A stretch of DNA of 64,000 bases from Gammaproteobacteria bacterium (GTDB lineage Bacteria; Pseudomonadota; Gammaproteobacteria; Poriferisulfidales; GCA-002705445). This document shows, piece by piece, positions 19,987-30,805 of the stretch. Under the pieces are notes generated by a model that worked only from the letters and a program-made list of their open reading frames with translations, searched no databases and had not been told where the DNA came from. The position numbers were made by a program, and so were the translations under genes. The stretch lies in NCBI GenBank assembly GCA_018674175.1, contig JABHAT010000016.1:65463-129462 (forward strand), given 5' to 3'. Numbering within the stretch: position 1 is the stretch's first letter; every line of letters begins with the position of its first letter.

Positions 19987-20707
19987 TTTTGAGCTCCTCC
20001 ATCCATTTATTATTTTTTTCCCTCATATATATACCAAATCTCATTCTCTTTATGAGTATTGAAAGAAAGTACATATTAAATACAAAAAACATGTAGAGCA
20101 ATGGGAGTAACATTGTAATGTGGGCAGATGGTTTTTCAAATTTAGTTACAGTCGGCCCCTGGTGTAATGTGTTCCACCATTCTACCGAATAATGAATTAT
20201 TGGTATATTTATAAGACCAATAATTGCTAACAATGATGTTATTTTTATTGCTTGCCTTTTATCACTATATGCAGAATATAAAACCATGATGCCTATATAT
20301 AAAAATAATAAGATTAACTCTGATGTTAGTCTTGCATCCCAAACCCAATATGTTCCCCAAGTTGGTTTCCCCCAAACCATTCCAGTAACCAAGGCAATTA
20401 TAGTAAAAAATGCTCCAATAGGAGCACATTGAATACTAGCAATTTCCATAATTTTAATCTTCCAGACAAGAGCTATAAAGCCAGTTGCAGCCATAATCAT
20501 GTAAGTCTGCATTGATAGCCATGCTGCCGGTACATGAACATACATTATTCTATAACTATTCCCCTGCAAATAATCTGTTGGGGCAATAAATAAACCCCAA
20601 TAAATACCAATACAGAATAAAATTAATGTGAAAGCTGAAAGAAAAGAAGAGATTTTCCTAGTTTTAGTATAAAAAAATTTTAAATTAGCAATTTTAGAAA
20701 TATTCAT
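19979..20707 (-). CDS. ccmC: heme exporter protein CcmC
   Basis: MYVHVPAAWLSMQTY, GKPTWGTYWVWDARLTSELILLFLYIG, VEWWNTLHQG. Confidence 0.96.
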   Translation of the reverse strand: MNISKIANLKFFYTKTRKISSFLSAFTLILFCIGIYWGLFIAPTDYLQGNSYRIMYVHVPAAWLSMQTYMIMAATGFIALVWKIKIMEIASIQCAPIGAFFTIIALVTGMVWGKPTWGTYWVWDARLTSELILLFLYIGIMVLYSAYSDKRQAIKITSLLAIIGLINIPIIHYSVEWWNTLHQGPTVTKFEKPSAHITMLLPLLYMFFVFNMYFLSILIKRMRFGIYMREKNNKWMEELKND

Positions 20708-20709
20708 AA

Positions 20710-21372
20710 TTAATTATTAATACTAAGCTCCAAGGTATATTTAAGTAAATATGGCATTATAGGTAGAATTAAAAATAAAAGAGCCATTAGAATAAAAAGC
20801 TGCATATCATAAGGAAGTCCCAAAGAAACAGAATCAATAGCGCTAGCAGAAAATATTAGAACTGGAATATAAAATGGTATGACAATAATTGGTGTTAAAA
20901 TATTATTCCTAGCAAGACCTAGCGTTAAAGCAGACCCAAAAATTCCTATAGATATTAAGATTGGGGTTCCCATTAGCAAGGTGATCAATATTACAAAAGA
21001 GTCTTCAAAAGATATATCAAAAAGAAGTGAAACCAATGGCATGAATAAAATTATTGGTAGGCAAGTGAATAGCCAGCATGCAATGATTCTTAAAAATAAA
21101 ATTAATTCAACTCCTGTACTAGAAGTTAAATACATTTCAATAACACCATTATTATAGTCATCTCTAAAAAAATTATTAGAACTAAGTAAGGTAGTCAATA
21201 TTGCTGTAATCCAAATTACTCCAGGAATAATATTGTCAAATAATAATTTATCAGGACCTAATACTAAAGGAAAAATAGATATAATAAGAAAAAAAAATAT
21301 CAACGGTAAAAATACATTATTTAAATTTCTAAAATATAAGATTAACTCTTTTTTTATAAGATTTTTTATCAT
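20710..21372 (-). CDS. ccmB: heme exporter protein CcmB
   Basis: LIKKELILYFRNLNNVFLPLIFFFLIISIFPL; position between ccmA and ccmC. Confidence 0.93.
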   Translation of the reverse strand: MIKNLIKKELILYFRNLNNVFLPLIFFFLIISIFPLVLGPDKLLFDNIIPGVIWITAILTTLLSSNNFFRDDYNNGVIEMYLTSSTGVELILFLRIIACWLFTCLPIILFMPLVSLLFDISFEDSFVILITLLMGTPILISIGIFGSALTLGLARNNILTPIIVIPFYIPVLIFSASAIDSVSLGLPYDMQLFILMALLFLILPIMPYLLKYTLELSINN

Positions 21373-21377
21373 TTACC

Positions 21378-22004
21378 TTAATTTTCCATTTTAAAAAATT
21401 TAAAATTATCTACATCGTCAGAAAAATCATAATGTGATGAAGCAACTATTATGCCGCCTATTTTTTGATGCTTAGAAAAAAGATTTATTAAATTTTTGAC
21501 AGCAATTTCATCAAGAAAACTTAATGGTTCGTCTAGTAGCCAAATTTTTTTTTGAGATAGAATTAATCGCGCTAATGATGTTTTCTTTTTATTTCCTTCT
21601 GAAAGCTCAGATACCATAAAATCTTTATATTTATATATATCAAAATACTCCATTGCATCCTTAATTTTATTAACTGAATTCTTATTTACTGTTTGATCAA
21701 ATGCGCCAAGATATTCTAAGTTTTCAGTTACCGTTAAATCATCATTTAAACTATTTTTATGTCCAATATAGATAATATTATCCAGATAGTTGCTTTTACG
21801 ATCTTGTATATTAATATTATCAATCAATATATGGCCAGAATCTAGATTTTCTATTTTACACAAACATTTAATAAAAGTTGTTTTTCCACAACCATTTGGC
21901 CCCATTACTATACAAATTTCACTATTATCAAGAATAATATTAGCATTCTTAAAAATAATATTATTATTTTTGTAGCAAGTTGCTGAATTAACTAAGATTT
22001 CCAT
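21378..22004 (-). CDS. ccmA: heme exporter ATP-binding protein CcmA
   Basis: MGPNGCGKTTFIKCL, LSEGNKKKTSLARLIL, WLLDEPLSFLD. Confidence 0.92.
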   Translation of the reverse strand: MEILVNSATCYKNNNIIFKNANIILDNSEICIVMGPNGCGKTTFIKCLCKIENLDSGHILIDNINIQDRKSNYLDNIIYIGHKNSLNDDLTVTENLEYLGAFDQTVNKNSVNKIKDAMEYFDIYKYKDFMVSELSEGNKKKTSLARLILSQKKIWLLDEPLSFLDEIAVKNLINLFSKHQKIGGIIVASSHYDFSDDVDNFKFFKMEN

Positions 22005-22141
22005 ATTATTAAAGATTTATTCCAATTAAATATATTGTCTAATAATAACATATGAAATTATTCAGATAAATTGTACTTGCGAGAACATTTTACTTGATAA
22101 TAATGTAAAATAGCCTCCCTATTTAAACCAAAATTAATCTA

Positions 22142-25100
22142 ATGAGCAAAATATCGTTAACGGATAGAATTAATACTTATTTTAATAATGCAGATTCTTT
22201 AAAATATGATGGGCTAAGCTTCTCATCAGACTCATTATTTATTCACTCAAAGAAAATAGATAAAAAACTCATTGTCGCAGAAAATAACATTCAGGGTGAA
22301 AGATTAGAAAAAGAGCTGAACTTACTTCAAAAAAAAGATTCTGACGAAGATATAATTTTTATCCCTGGTACAGAGGAAATGCCTTATGACATGGTTGATT
22401 CTGATAAATTCTTAAGTTCAAAAAAAAATTTAAATTTAATAAGGTACATAAAATCAAATTCTACAAAAATAACTGTAATTACAACTGCTAAAAATCTTCA
22501 AAAAAAACTAATTCCAAAAAAAATCTTAGAACAAGAAACGCTAAGAATAAAAAAAAATGATAACTTGGATTTAAACACAATAAAAAGTACTCTTGTAAAA
22601 ATCGGTTATATAAATAATCCTCAAGTAAATTTTCATGGTGAATTTTCAATTAGAGGTTCTATAATTGATATTTTCCCAGGTGGTTATGATGAACCTATAA
22701 GAATTGATTTAAATGATATTGAGATTGAAACTATAAAATATTTTGATACTCAAACTCAAATAACATCTAAAGAGTCTCTAAGTGAAGAGATATTTATTGT
22801 TCCGATGAACAATATTATTCTTGGTCAAGATAATATTATAAATTTTAGAAAAAAATTTAGAGAGATATTTGAAGGAAATCCAAGTAATAACAATATTTAT
22901 TCAGGAGTTAGTAATGGCCTATTGCCACAAGGCTTAAATAATTATTTTCCATTGCTATTTAATAATACAGAAAATCTATTTAATTATTTTGATACCATAA
23001 ATAATATTATTATCTGCGAAAATATTAATAATAAAATAGAAGAAAATTATGAAATTATTAAAGAAAAATTTAATTTTTCCAAGGAAAATGATGATTCTGT
23101 TTTGGACCCAAACTATATTTATTTAGAAAATAATTTAATACACGACGAGTTTTATAAAAAGTCAGTGACTGAAATAATCTCAGATAAGTCACTTGACAAG
23201 GATTCATATAATTTTAATATTTCAGCTGTGCCTGATATATCTATTAAACCTTACCTTAGCGAACCAATAAATGATCTTATTTTATATATAAATAAATTAT
23301 CTTGCGTTGTTCTATTTTGCCAAGATAGTAAGAAAATTACACAATTTGAAGACATATTTATTAGTAATAGTCTTGACTACAAAATTGTGGAATCAATAGA
23401 CGATATAAACTTAAGTAGTAATAAGTTTTATATAATTAATGGTTATATTTCAGAATCTTTTAAGATTAATGATCTTGGTTTATCTTTTATAATAGGCAGT
23501 GACATTATAAAAGAAAAAATTAAGCTTCAAAAAAATAAAAATAACGCTAAGTCAGCTTTTTTCATAGACCAACTTAAGAATCTTGAAATTGGATCACCTG
23601 TAGTGCATGAGATTCACGGTATTGGAAGATATAATGGCCTGCAATATATTGATAATGGCAGTGTATCCAATGAGTATCTCACAATACTTTATGAAGATGA
23701 CGATAAATTATATGTTCCTGTCGCATCATTACATCTTGTAAATAAATATAATACTGTCGAAGATGAGGCTGCACCCCTTCACAAGTTAGGTGGTTTTTCT
23801 TGGAGTAAAGCAAAGAAAAAAGCTACAAAGAATGCCTACGATATCGCGGCAGAGCTATTAGAAATAAATGCAAAAAGAGCGTTAAGAAAAACTCTAAAAT
23901 ATAATATTAATGAACTTGAGTATAATCAATTCTCTAGTGAATTTATATATGATGAAACTGAAGATCAAGAAAACGCAATAAATGATGTAATGAAAGACTT
24001 AACATCAGAAAAACTTATGGATAGGCTTATTTGTGGTGACGTAGGTTTTGGTAAAACTGAGATTGCATTAAGAGCAGCATTCATATGTGCTTCTAATTTT
24101 AAGCAAGTTGTTATTTTAGCGCCAACAACATTGTTAGCAGAACAACATGAGAAAACATTTAATAATCGATTTAAGAATTGGCCATTTAAGATAAGATGTT
24201 TATCTAGATTTAAATCGAAAAAAGAGCAAGAAAAAATTCTTTCAGAGATTAGCACAGGTGATTGCAATATTATAATTGGAACACACAGAGTAATACAAAA
24301 AGATGTTAAATATAAATCTCTTGGTTTACTTATAATTGATGAAGAGCAAAAATTTGGCGTTAAACATAAGGAATTTTTAAAAAAATTAAAAGATGAGGTT
24401 AATGTCCTTACATTAACTGCGACTCCTATACCAAGAACGTTAAATATGTCTCTTGGTGGATTAAGAGACCTAAGTATAATCGCAACATCACCTGAAAATA
24501 GAAAGGCAATAAAGACATACGCGTCTGATTGGAAAAAGTCTGTAATAAAAGAAGCTTGCGACAGAGAGATTAATCGTGGCGGTCAAGTATTTTTCTTACA
24601 TAACAGAGTAAGTGATATAAATTTAATATATAATGAAATTCAAGAATTAATGCCGTCATACTCAATTAAAATTGCACATGCTCAAATGAGCCCCGCTCAA
24701 TTAGAAAAAATTATTTTAGAGTTTTATAATAAAAAATTTAATATTCTCTTATCTACAACAATTATAGAAAATGGGATTGATGTAGCAAACGCTAATACAA
24801 TTATTATTAACAAAGCTGATAAATTTGGATTATCCCAGCTTCACCAAATTAGAGGAAGAGTTGGGAGAAGCAGCAAACAAGCATATTGTTACTTGTTGGT
24901 GCCTGATAAAAATCATATCACAGAGAATGCTAAAAAAAGATTGAAGGCTTTAGAAGGAATGGAAGACTTAGGGTCAGGATTTTCAATAGCATCAAGAGAT
25001 TTAGAAATAAGGGGTGCTGGGGCACTATTAGGAGACTCTCAGAGTGGAGAAATTCAAGAGATAGGTTTTTCGTTATATAATAGAATTCTGTCAAAAGCTA

Positions 25101-25585
25101 TATCAGCATTAAAATCTGGAAAAATACCAAATTTAGATAAACCACTTGATGAAATAACAGATATCGATATAAACGAAGTAGCGCTAATTCCAGATAATTA
25201 TATTAATGATATAAACCAAAGGCTAATAATGTACAAAAAAATTGCTAATTCTGAGACCTCTGATCAACTAGACAATATTGTTATAGAGCTAATTAATAGA
25301 TTTGGCAATCTTCCAAGAGAAACAAATAATTTGATAGATATAACAAATATGAAGATTAAATACTCAAAAATTGGAATTAAAAAATTAAGCGTAACAAGGG
25401 TATCACTGAAGATTTCATTTCAAAATGACGCTCAGATAAATAATGAAAAATTAATAAAATTTATTAATAATAGTCAGAATAATGTATCATTTACAAAAGA
25501 TAATATACTATTGTATAAAAAAACTTTTAGCAATATAAGAGACAAAAAAATAGTGATTGCAAATATAATTAATAAAATAATATGA
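22142..25585 (+). CDS. mfd: transcription-repair coupling factor
   Basis: CarD-like VVHEIHGIGRYNGLQ, GDVGFGKTEIALRAAF, TATPIPRTLNMSL, HQIRGRVGRSSKQAYCYLL. Confidence 0.97.
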   Translation: MSKISLTDRINTYFNNADSLKYDGLSFSSDSLFIHSKKIDKKLIVAENNIQGERLEKELNLLQKKDSDEDIIFIPGTEEMPYDMVDSDKFLSSKKNLNLIRYIKSNSTKITVITTAKNLQKKLIPKKILEQETLRIKKNDNLDLNTIKSTLVKIGYINNPQVNFHGEFSIRGSIIDIFPGGYDEPIRIDLNDIEIETIKYFDTQTQITSKESLSEEIFIVPMNNIILGQDNIINFRKKFREIFEGNPSNNNIYSGVSNGLLPQGLNNYFPLLFNNTENLFNYFDTINNIIICENINNKIEENYEIIKEKFNFSKENDDSVLDPNYIYLENNLIHDEFYKKSVTEIISDKSLDKDSYNFNISAVPDISIKPYLSEPINDLILYINKLSCVVLFCQDSKKITQFEDIFISNSLDYKIVESIDDINLSSNKFYIINGYISESFKINDLGLSFIIGSDIIKEKIKLQKNKNNAKSAFFIDQLKNLEIGSPVVHEIHGIGRYNGLQYIDNGSVSNEYLTILYEDDDKLYVPVASLHLVNKYNTVEDEAAPLHKLGGFSWSKAKKKATKNAYDIAAELLEINAKRALRKTLKYNINELEYNQFSSEFIYDETEDQENAINDVMKDLTSEKLMDRLICGDVGFGKTEIALRAAFICASNFKQVVILAPTTLLAEQHEKTFNNRFKNWPFKIRCLSRFKSKKEQEKILSEISTGDCNIIIGTHRVIQKDVKYKSLGLLIIDEEQKFGVKHKEFLKKLKDEVNVLTLTATPIPRTLNMSLGGLRDLSIIATSPENRKAIKTYASDWKKSVIKEACDREINRGGQVFFLHNRVSDINLIYNEIQELMPSYSIKIAHAQMSPAQLEKIILEFYNKKFNILLSTTIIENGIDVANANTIIINKADKFGLSQLHQIRGRVGRSSKQAYCYLLVPDKNHITENAKKRLKALEGMEDLGSGFSIASRDLEIRGAGALLGDSQSGEIQEIGFSLYNRILSKAISALKSGKIPNLDKPLDEITDIDINEVALIPDNYINDINQRLIMYKKIANSETSDQLDNIVIELINRFGNLPRETNNLIDITNMKIKYSKIGIKKLSVTRVSLKISFQNDAQINNEKLIKFINNSQNNVSFTKDNILLYKKTFSNIRDKKIVIANIINKII

Positions 25586-26256
25586 AAATATTAATACCAA
25601 TAAAATTTTTTATAATAATACTAATCTCAAATATTTCATTTGCTGAAGAAAAGTATGAAGAAGAACAAGATCTTTATCAAATAAAACTAATAATGATTAC
25701 TCATAATATTTCGAATTATATCGAGTATGATGAAAAATTTATTGACGATAAATATGAAGAATTCAAGTATATAGAAATACTAAAAAATAATTGCTTAATT
25801 AAAAGTGATAACTCATGTGGTAAGTATGATTTTGATTACAAACTTGATAGCTTTAATAATCATAAAGAATCACTTGAATCTGATAAAGAAATAAAAGTTG
25901 TAAGTCATATTGAATGGGTTCAAAAAATAGATAGTGAGAAATTTATAAAAATTAAAGGTGGTTATGACTACAGTAATGAAGTCTTAGAAAATTCTCTTGA
26001 TATTAAAGATATAGAAATTCTTAGTTCAGGAAGAGTTACGAAGTATGAAGGCGCAACCCTCATTACAAAAGAAAAATTTTTTAAAGTTAATATAAATTTA
26101 TTTGAAAAAATGATAATGAAGCCACCTAGTTTTTTCTCTACAGATATATTAACTTCCAAGAAGTATATAATCAGTCAAAATATTATGCTGAATAAAACTA
26201 CTTATATAGATAGAGATAACTTTGGTTTTATTATAAAAATAAATAAAATTAAATAA
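25582..26256 (+). CDS. CsiV-like periplasmic protein
   Basis: signal peptide; SHIEWVQ, GRVTKYEG, C-terminal YIDRDNFGFIIKI resembling the CsiV C-terminal pattern; ATGA overlap with mfd stop. Confidence 0.55.
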   Translation: MKILIPIKFFIIILISNISFAEEKYEEEQDLYQIKLIMITHNISNYIEYDEKFIDDKYEEFKYIEILKNNCLIKSDNSCGKYDFDYKLDSFNNHKESLESDKEIKVVSHIEWVQKIDSEKFIKIKGGYDYSNEVLENSLDIKDIEILSSGRVTKYEGATLITKEKFFKVNINLFEKMIMKPPSFFSTDILTSKKYIISQNIMLNKTTYIDRDNFGFIIKINKIK

Positions 26257-26265
26257 AGTTAAGGA

Positions 26266-27327
26266 CTATTCCTGAATTTCAACTCTTGTTGGGAAAGCTA
26301 TTTCAGCACTATTACTTTCTATAATTTTACCAATCTTCATCAAAACGTCTTGCTTTATTTCATGATATTTTACCCACTCTGTAGTATTTGCATAAGTTAT
26401 TATAAAAAAATCAATTGAACTATCATTATAACTATCAAAATTTACGATAGTGGTCTGCGTATGGTCAATTTCATTATGATTTAATATCATTCCTTTAACA
26501 TCATTAACTATTGCTACCATTTTAGGGAGATCCTTATAACGAAGACCTATTACTTCTCTAATCCTTCTGTGGGTCATTCTAGATGGATTCTCAACTATAA
26601 TGTTCATGAAAACAGAATTTGGAATATAGATAACATTTTTTCTAAAATTTCTTATTGAGGTTTGTCTCCAACCAATATTCTCTACTGTTCCTTCAATTTC
26701 TCTATCTGGTGACCTTATCCAGTCTCCTTTTCTGAAAGGTCTATCTAGATAAATCATTAGACCACCGAAAAAATTTGCCAACATATCTTTGGCAGCAAAA
26801 CCAACTGCAACACCACCAATACCCCCAAAGGCTAATACACCAGATATACTAAAGCCAAATGTTTGCAATATTATTAAACCTGAAGTAATAATAATAGATA
26901 ACCTTATAATTTTTGCTATTGCTTCATATGTAGCCTCATCAACATCAATATTGTTACTTAGATTATTGGAAACTATTGCTTTTTGGAAATTTTTTGAAAG
27001 GTTACTTAAAAATAATGCTATAACAAATATTATACCTGCCCTTTTTAAATCAATTAAAAAATCACCTGATATATTAAATAATTTTAGATCATTATTGAAC
27101 GCTTCAAGTGTAAAAACAATACCAAGTATCCAGACTAAAATTGTAAAAGGCTTGTATATAGAATTTATTATACAATCATCCCATATATTATTTGTTTTCT
27201 TAAATTGTTTTCTTAAGCTTCCAAGAATAAGTCTTGTTGTAATATTGATTATAATAATCATAAAAATTATTACTAAGAATTTTATGATCCAATGGTCTAA
27301 ATTATAATCTTGAAGTATTTTTTCCAT
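26266..27327 (-). CDS. MscS-family mechanosensitive ion channel
   Basis: GVLAFGGIGGVAVGFAAKDMLANFFGGLMIYLDRPFRKGDWI; GTVENIGWRQTSIRNF. Confidence 0.93.
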   Translation of the reverse strand: MEKILQDYNLDHWIIKFLVIIFMIIIINITTRLILGSLRKQFKKTNNIWDDCIINSIYKPFTILVWILGIVFTLEAFNNDLKLFNISGDFLIDLKRAGIIFVIALFLSNLSKNFQKAIVSNNLSNNIDVDEATYEAIAKIIRLSIIITSGLIILQTFGFSISGVLAFGGIGGVAVGFAAKDMLANFFGGLMIYLDRPFRKGDWIRSPDREIEGTVENIGWRQTSIRNFRKNVIYIPNSVFMNIIVENPSRMTHRRIREVIGLRYKDLPKMVAIVNDVKGMILNHNEIDHTQTTIVNFDSYNDSSIDFFIITYANTTEWVKYHEIKQDVLMKIGKIIESNSAEIAFPTRVEIQE

Positions 27328-27334
27328 ATTTTAT

Positions 27335-28375
27335 TTATATAGTTATTTCTATTTGTTTTTTTTCACTAATTTTTTCTAAATTTTCTATTATCTTTAGTCG
27401 TTTTTTATTTTTATATATATTATCTTTTGAATAATTATCATTAATTAATTTTACTATCTTATTACTCTCTTCTTCTGTGCTATCTAAAATAATATTATCT
27501 AATATATGTATTACTTTATCCCTGTCATTGCAGATAAATATACAGTTGCATCCTGAATCTATAGATTTTAATACATTGTCTTCCATTTCTCCAAATTCAT
27601 TTAATGCCATCATACTAAGGTCATCAGAATAAATTAACCCCTTGTATCTTAAGTCATTTCTTAGTATCTGTAACCATTTTTCAGAAATTGTTGGGGGGTA
27701 ATTATCGACACTTTTATATAAAACGTGTGAAGTCATTATACCTTCAATATTTAAATCTATAGCCCTCTTGTATGGCATAAGATCCTTATTATATATAGTT
27801 TCAAAATCTCTAATATCTAATGGTAATTCAACATGAGAATCTGTCTTTGCGTAACCATGGCCTGGATAATGTTTACATATAGATGATATACCACTCTTTT
27901 TTGCGCCTGCTATAAACGCTTCTGATAATAAAGTTACATTATTGGGATTATCAGAAAAACACCTTGTATTCATAATATTACTTCTTCCATAATTAATATC
28001 CAAAACTGGTGCTGTATTAACGTCAATACCAAGATAACTTAATTCATAACCTATTAGCCAACCAAGTTCTTCCGATAGCTTTATTGATCCGCAAGGATCG
28101 TTGATATATTTATTTCCTAATAAACTTAGGGATGGTAACAATGTTAAGCCATCTTTAAATCTTTGTACATTTCCACCCTCTTGATCAACATAAGTAATTA
28201 AAGACGGAGACCTTAAAGATTTAATATTTTTTACTAAGGATATTATTTGTTCAGCAGATGAAAAATTTCTTGCGAATAAAATCACGCCCCCAATGTAAGG
28301 GTGTTGTAAAATTTCAATATCTTGATTTGATAGTTCAATACCATCAATATCAATTATTAGTTTTCCTAATTTCAT
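27335..28375 (-). CDS. nagZ: beta-N-acetylhexosaminidase NagZ
   Basis: GGVILFARNF, YVDQEGGNVQRFKDGL, CKHYPGHGYAKTDSHVELP, YSDDLSMMAL. Confidence 0.95.
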   Translation of the reverse strand: MKLGKLIIDIDGIELSNQDIEILQHPYIGGVILFARNFSSAEQIISLVKNIKSLRSPSLITYVDQEGGNVQRFKDGLTLLPSLSLLGNKYINDPCGSIKLSEELGWLIGYELSYLGIDVNTAPVLDINYGRSNIMNTRCFSDNPNNVTLLSEAFIAGAKKSGISSICKHYPGHGYAKTDSHVELPLDIRDFETIYNKDLMPYKRAIDLNIEGIMTSHVLYKSVDNYPPTISEKWLQILRNDLRYKGLIYSDDLSMMALNEFGEMEDNVLKSIDSGCNCIFICNDRDKVIHILDNIILDSTEEESNKIVKLINDNYSKDNIYKNKKRLKIIENLEKISEKKQIEITI

Positions 28376-28516
28376 ATCTACAAAACCATGTTGAAATAAT
28401 TAAAATAACACTAATTTTATTAATAATACAAAAAATTTACATCTTTTGTGATAATAATTATATAATATTTAATACAGAATAATTAATTAAGTATTTAACT
28501 GCGAAAGGATACAACT

Positions 28517-28906
28517 ATGAGCAATACTACAGTAAAAGAAATGATCAAGCTTGCGAAAGTAAATCTCAATGAGCTATCTGTTAATGAAGTAAAAAACTCT
28601 CTAAACTCAAAAGATATTAATATAATTGATTTAAGAGATATGCCTGAGCTAATAGAAAATGGAATTATTCCTGGATCATACCATGCTTCAAGAGGTCATT
28701 TAGAGTTCTTCGCTGACCCTGAGTGCGAATACTATAAAAATTTTTTTGATATAGATAAAGAGATAATACTTTATTGTCATTCTGGCGGACGTTCAGCTTT
28801 AGCTTCACAAACTCTTAAAAATATGGGTTACACAAAGATCTCTCATATGAAAGGTGGATTTAAATCTTGGATGAAAGAAATTGGTATAATTGATGACTTT
28901 AAGTAA
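28517..28906 (+). CDS. rhodanese-domain sulfurtransferase
   Basis: NIIDLRDMPELIENGIIPGSYHASRG, IILYCHSGGRSALASQTLKNMGY (active-site Cys loop). Confidence 0.92.
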   Translation: MSNTTVKEMIKLAKVNLNELSVNEVKNSLNSKDINIIDLRDMPELIENGIIPGSYHASRGHLEFFADPECEYYKNFFDIDKEIILYCHSGGRSALASQTLKNMGYTKISHMKGGFKSWMKEIGIIDDFK

Positions 28907-28942
28907 TTAAATTATATTTATGCATACTTCGAATATATATTG

Positions 28943-29107
28943 CTAGTCTTTATTTGAATCTATATCACTCTGAACTTTTTTTGTGATCTCAACAATTTGA
29001 TCAAGCTGCTCATTAAGAGCATCAAGACTCTTACTTATAGAAAATAAAATTAACATAATAACTATACATATTACTGTTAATATTATAATCATCATTAACA
29101 CCTCCAT
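28943..29107 (-). CDS. small single-TM hypothetical protein
   Basis: [54 protein letters not shown]; the 86-aa ORF-track version runs into tRNA-Ser. Confidence 0.55.
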   Translation of the reverse strand: MEVLMMIIILTVICIVIMLILFSISKSLDALNEQLDQIVEITKKVQSDIDSNKD

Positions 29108-29121
29108 TATTAAATTTAAAA

Positions 29122-29209
<88 letters not shown>

Positions 29210-29300
29210 ACTTAACCATAGGGCATAATTATATATTGTTATATTTACAATTTAGTAATAAAACGTTAATGTATATACAAATAATTATGGAGCCTATGAT

Positions 29301-29987
29301 ATGAATAATAGCAATACAACAGTGAGAGAACAAGCAAGAACATCTATAACTAACAAAGTTCTCAAAAATACCTATATACTTTTATCAATGACACTGCTTT
29401 TTAGTGCATTTACAGCATTCGTAAGCTATGCAATGAATATATCTGTCGTAAATCCGTTTATAACTCTTGGTCTTTACTTTCTTACACTTTATTTAACAAC
29501 TAAAAATAAAAATAATGCATCTGGTATTTTCTGGGTGTTTTGTTTAACTGGGATACTTGGATTTACACTTGGTCCAATATTAAATATTTACATGAATAAT
29601 TTAAGTAATGGAACAGAAATTGTTGCAACTGCACTTATGTTAACAGGAACAATATTTCTTTCTTTGTCTGCTTACGTTAATTATACCAAAAAAGATTTTA
29701 GCTTCATGGGAGGATTTATAACCTCTGGAATTGTTTTAGCATTTGCGGCAAGTATTATTTTATTAGTTTCATCTATGCTCGGCTATTACTTTCCCTTGAT
29801 GATGCTTGGAATATCAAGTTTATTTGCACTATTAATGTGTGGTTTAATACTTTTTCAAACAAGCTCGATTGTAAATGGCGGAGAAGATAATTATGTTATG
29901 GCCACAGTAACACTATATATTTCAATATATAACTTGTTTACCAGCCTACTACATATCCTAACTGCTTTTATGGGTAATAATGACTAA
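29301..29987 (+). CDS. Bax inhibitor-1/YccA-family membrane protein
   Basis: 7-TM pattern; NKVLKNTYILLSMTLLFSAFTAFVSYAM; GGEDNYVMATVTLYISIYNLFTSLLHIL. Confidence 0.92.
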   Translation: MNNSNTTVREQARTSITNKVLKNTYILLSMTLLFSAFTAFVSYAMNISVVNPFITLGLYFLTLYLTTKNKNNASGIFWVFCLTGILGFTLGPILNIYMNNLSNGTEIVATALMLTGTIFLSLSAYVNYTKKDFSFMGGFITSGIVLAFAASIILLVSSMLGYYFPLMMLGISSLFALLMCGLILFQTSSIVNGGEDNYVMATVTLYISIYNLFTSLLHILTAFMGNND

Positions 29988-30015
29988 CTTAAAAATCAAT
30001 ACATAGGGGAAAATA

Positions 30016-30288
30016 ATGCCAAAATTTATAATAGAAAGAGAAATTAATGATGCAGGATCTCTAACAACTGATGAACTTCAGGGTATTTCTCAGAAATCAT
30101 GCTCCGTTTTAAAAAATCTGGGCACAGAAATTCAGTGGGTAGAAAGCTATGTAACAAAAGATAAGGTTTACTGTGTTTATATCGCCCCTAATGAGGATCT
30201 AATTAAAGAACATGCAAAAGAAGGTGGTTTTCCAGCAAATAAAATAAGTGCTGTAACAAAGACTATTGATCCTACAACTTCAGAGTAA
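30016..30288 (+). CDS. DUF4242-family small protein
   Basis: PKFIIEREINDAGSLTTDELQGISQKSCSVL...WVESYVTKDKVYCVYIAPNEDLIKEHAKEGGFPANKISAV. Confidence 0.8.
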   Translation: MPKFIIEREINDAGSLTTDELQGISQKSCSVLKNLGTEIQWVESYVTKDKVYCVYIAPNEDLIKEHAKEGGFPANKISAVTKTIDPTTSE

Positions 30289-30294
30289 AAAAAC

Positions 30295-30804
30295 TTAATC
30301 AATGATAGATTTTATAAATGAGGTGAATTCGATACTATCCCATTCTTTTTCACCTTCTACTTTGTAAATAATATTTCCTTTATCATCAACTAAATAAGTT
30401 GTTGGAATAGCAGATACTTCCCAATCACTTAACTCGATATTCTCATCAAGAAGTACAGTGAAATCAATGGGGGATTTATTATCAATGAATTCTCTTACAA
30501 CTTTTTTACTTTGACCAACATTTATTGCTACTAATTTAAAATTGTTGCTATCTTTAAAAGCTTTATTTAGATTGTTTAAAGAAGGAAGTTCTCTCACACA
30601 AGGCTTACACCAAGTTGCCCAGAAATTAACTAATAGATACGAACCTTTGAGCTCACTTGCATCAACATATTTTCCATCAAGGTCTGGTAAATTAAAAATA
30701 GCAGGAGTTTTTAAATCAACTTTATCCATAACAGAAACTTTACTATCCGAACAGGATGATAAAAAAATAGCAGATATAAATATTAAGCATAATTTAATTT
30801 TCAT
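30295..30804 (-). CDS. TlpA/ResA-family thioredoxin-fold lipoprotein, last gene of the mtoX-associated cluster
   Basis: MKIKLCLIFISAIFLSSCSDS lipobox; LVNFWATWCKPCVRELPSLN; ORF-track start at 30888 lies inside mauG and is probably not used. Confidence 0.88.
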   Translation of the reverse strand: MKIKLCLIFISAIFLSSCSDSKVSVMDKVDLKTPAIFNLPDLDGKYVDASELKGSYLLVNFWATWCKPCVRELPSLNNLNKAFKDSNNFKLVAINVGQSKKVVREFIDNKSPIDFTVLLDENIELSDWEVSAIPTTYLVDDKGNIIYKVEGEKEWDSIEFTSFIKSIID

Positions 30805-30805
30805 T

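Noticed and set aside
22420-22440. 9-A run in mfd as slippage site
   Set aside because: Such runs are expected at this AT content and no functional truncated product is known for Mfd
23965-24267. 100-aa minus-strand ORF
   Set aside because: Antisense to mfd helicase domain
26789-27307. 172-aa plus-strand ORF
   Set aside because: Antisense of the MscS-family gene, composition follows the mirrored frame
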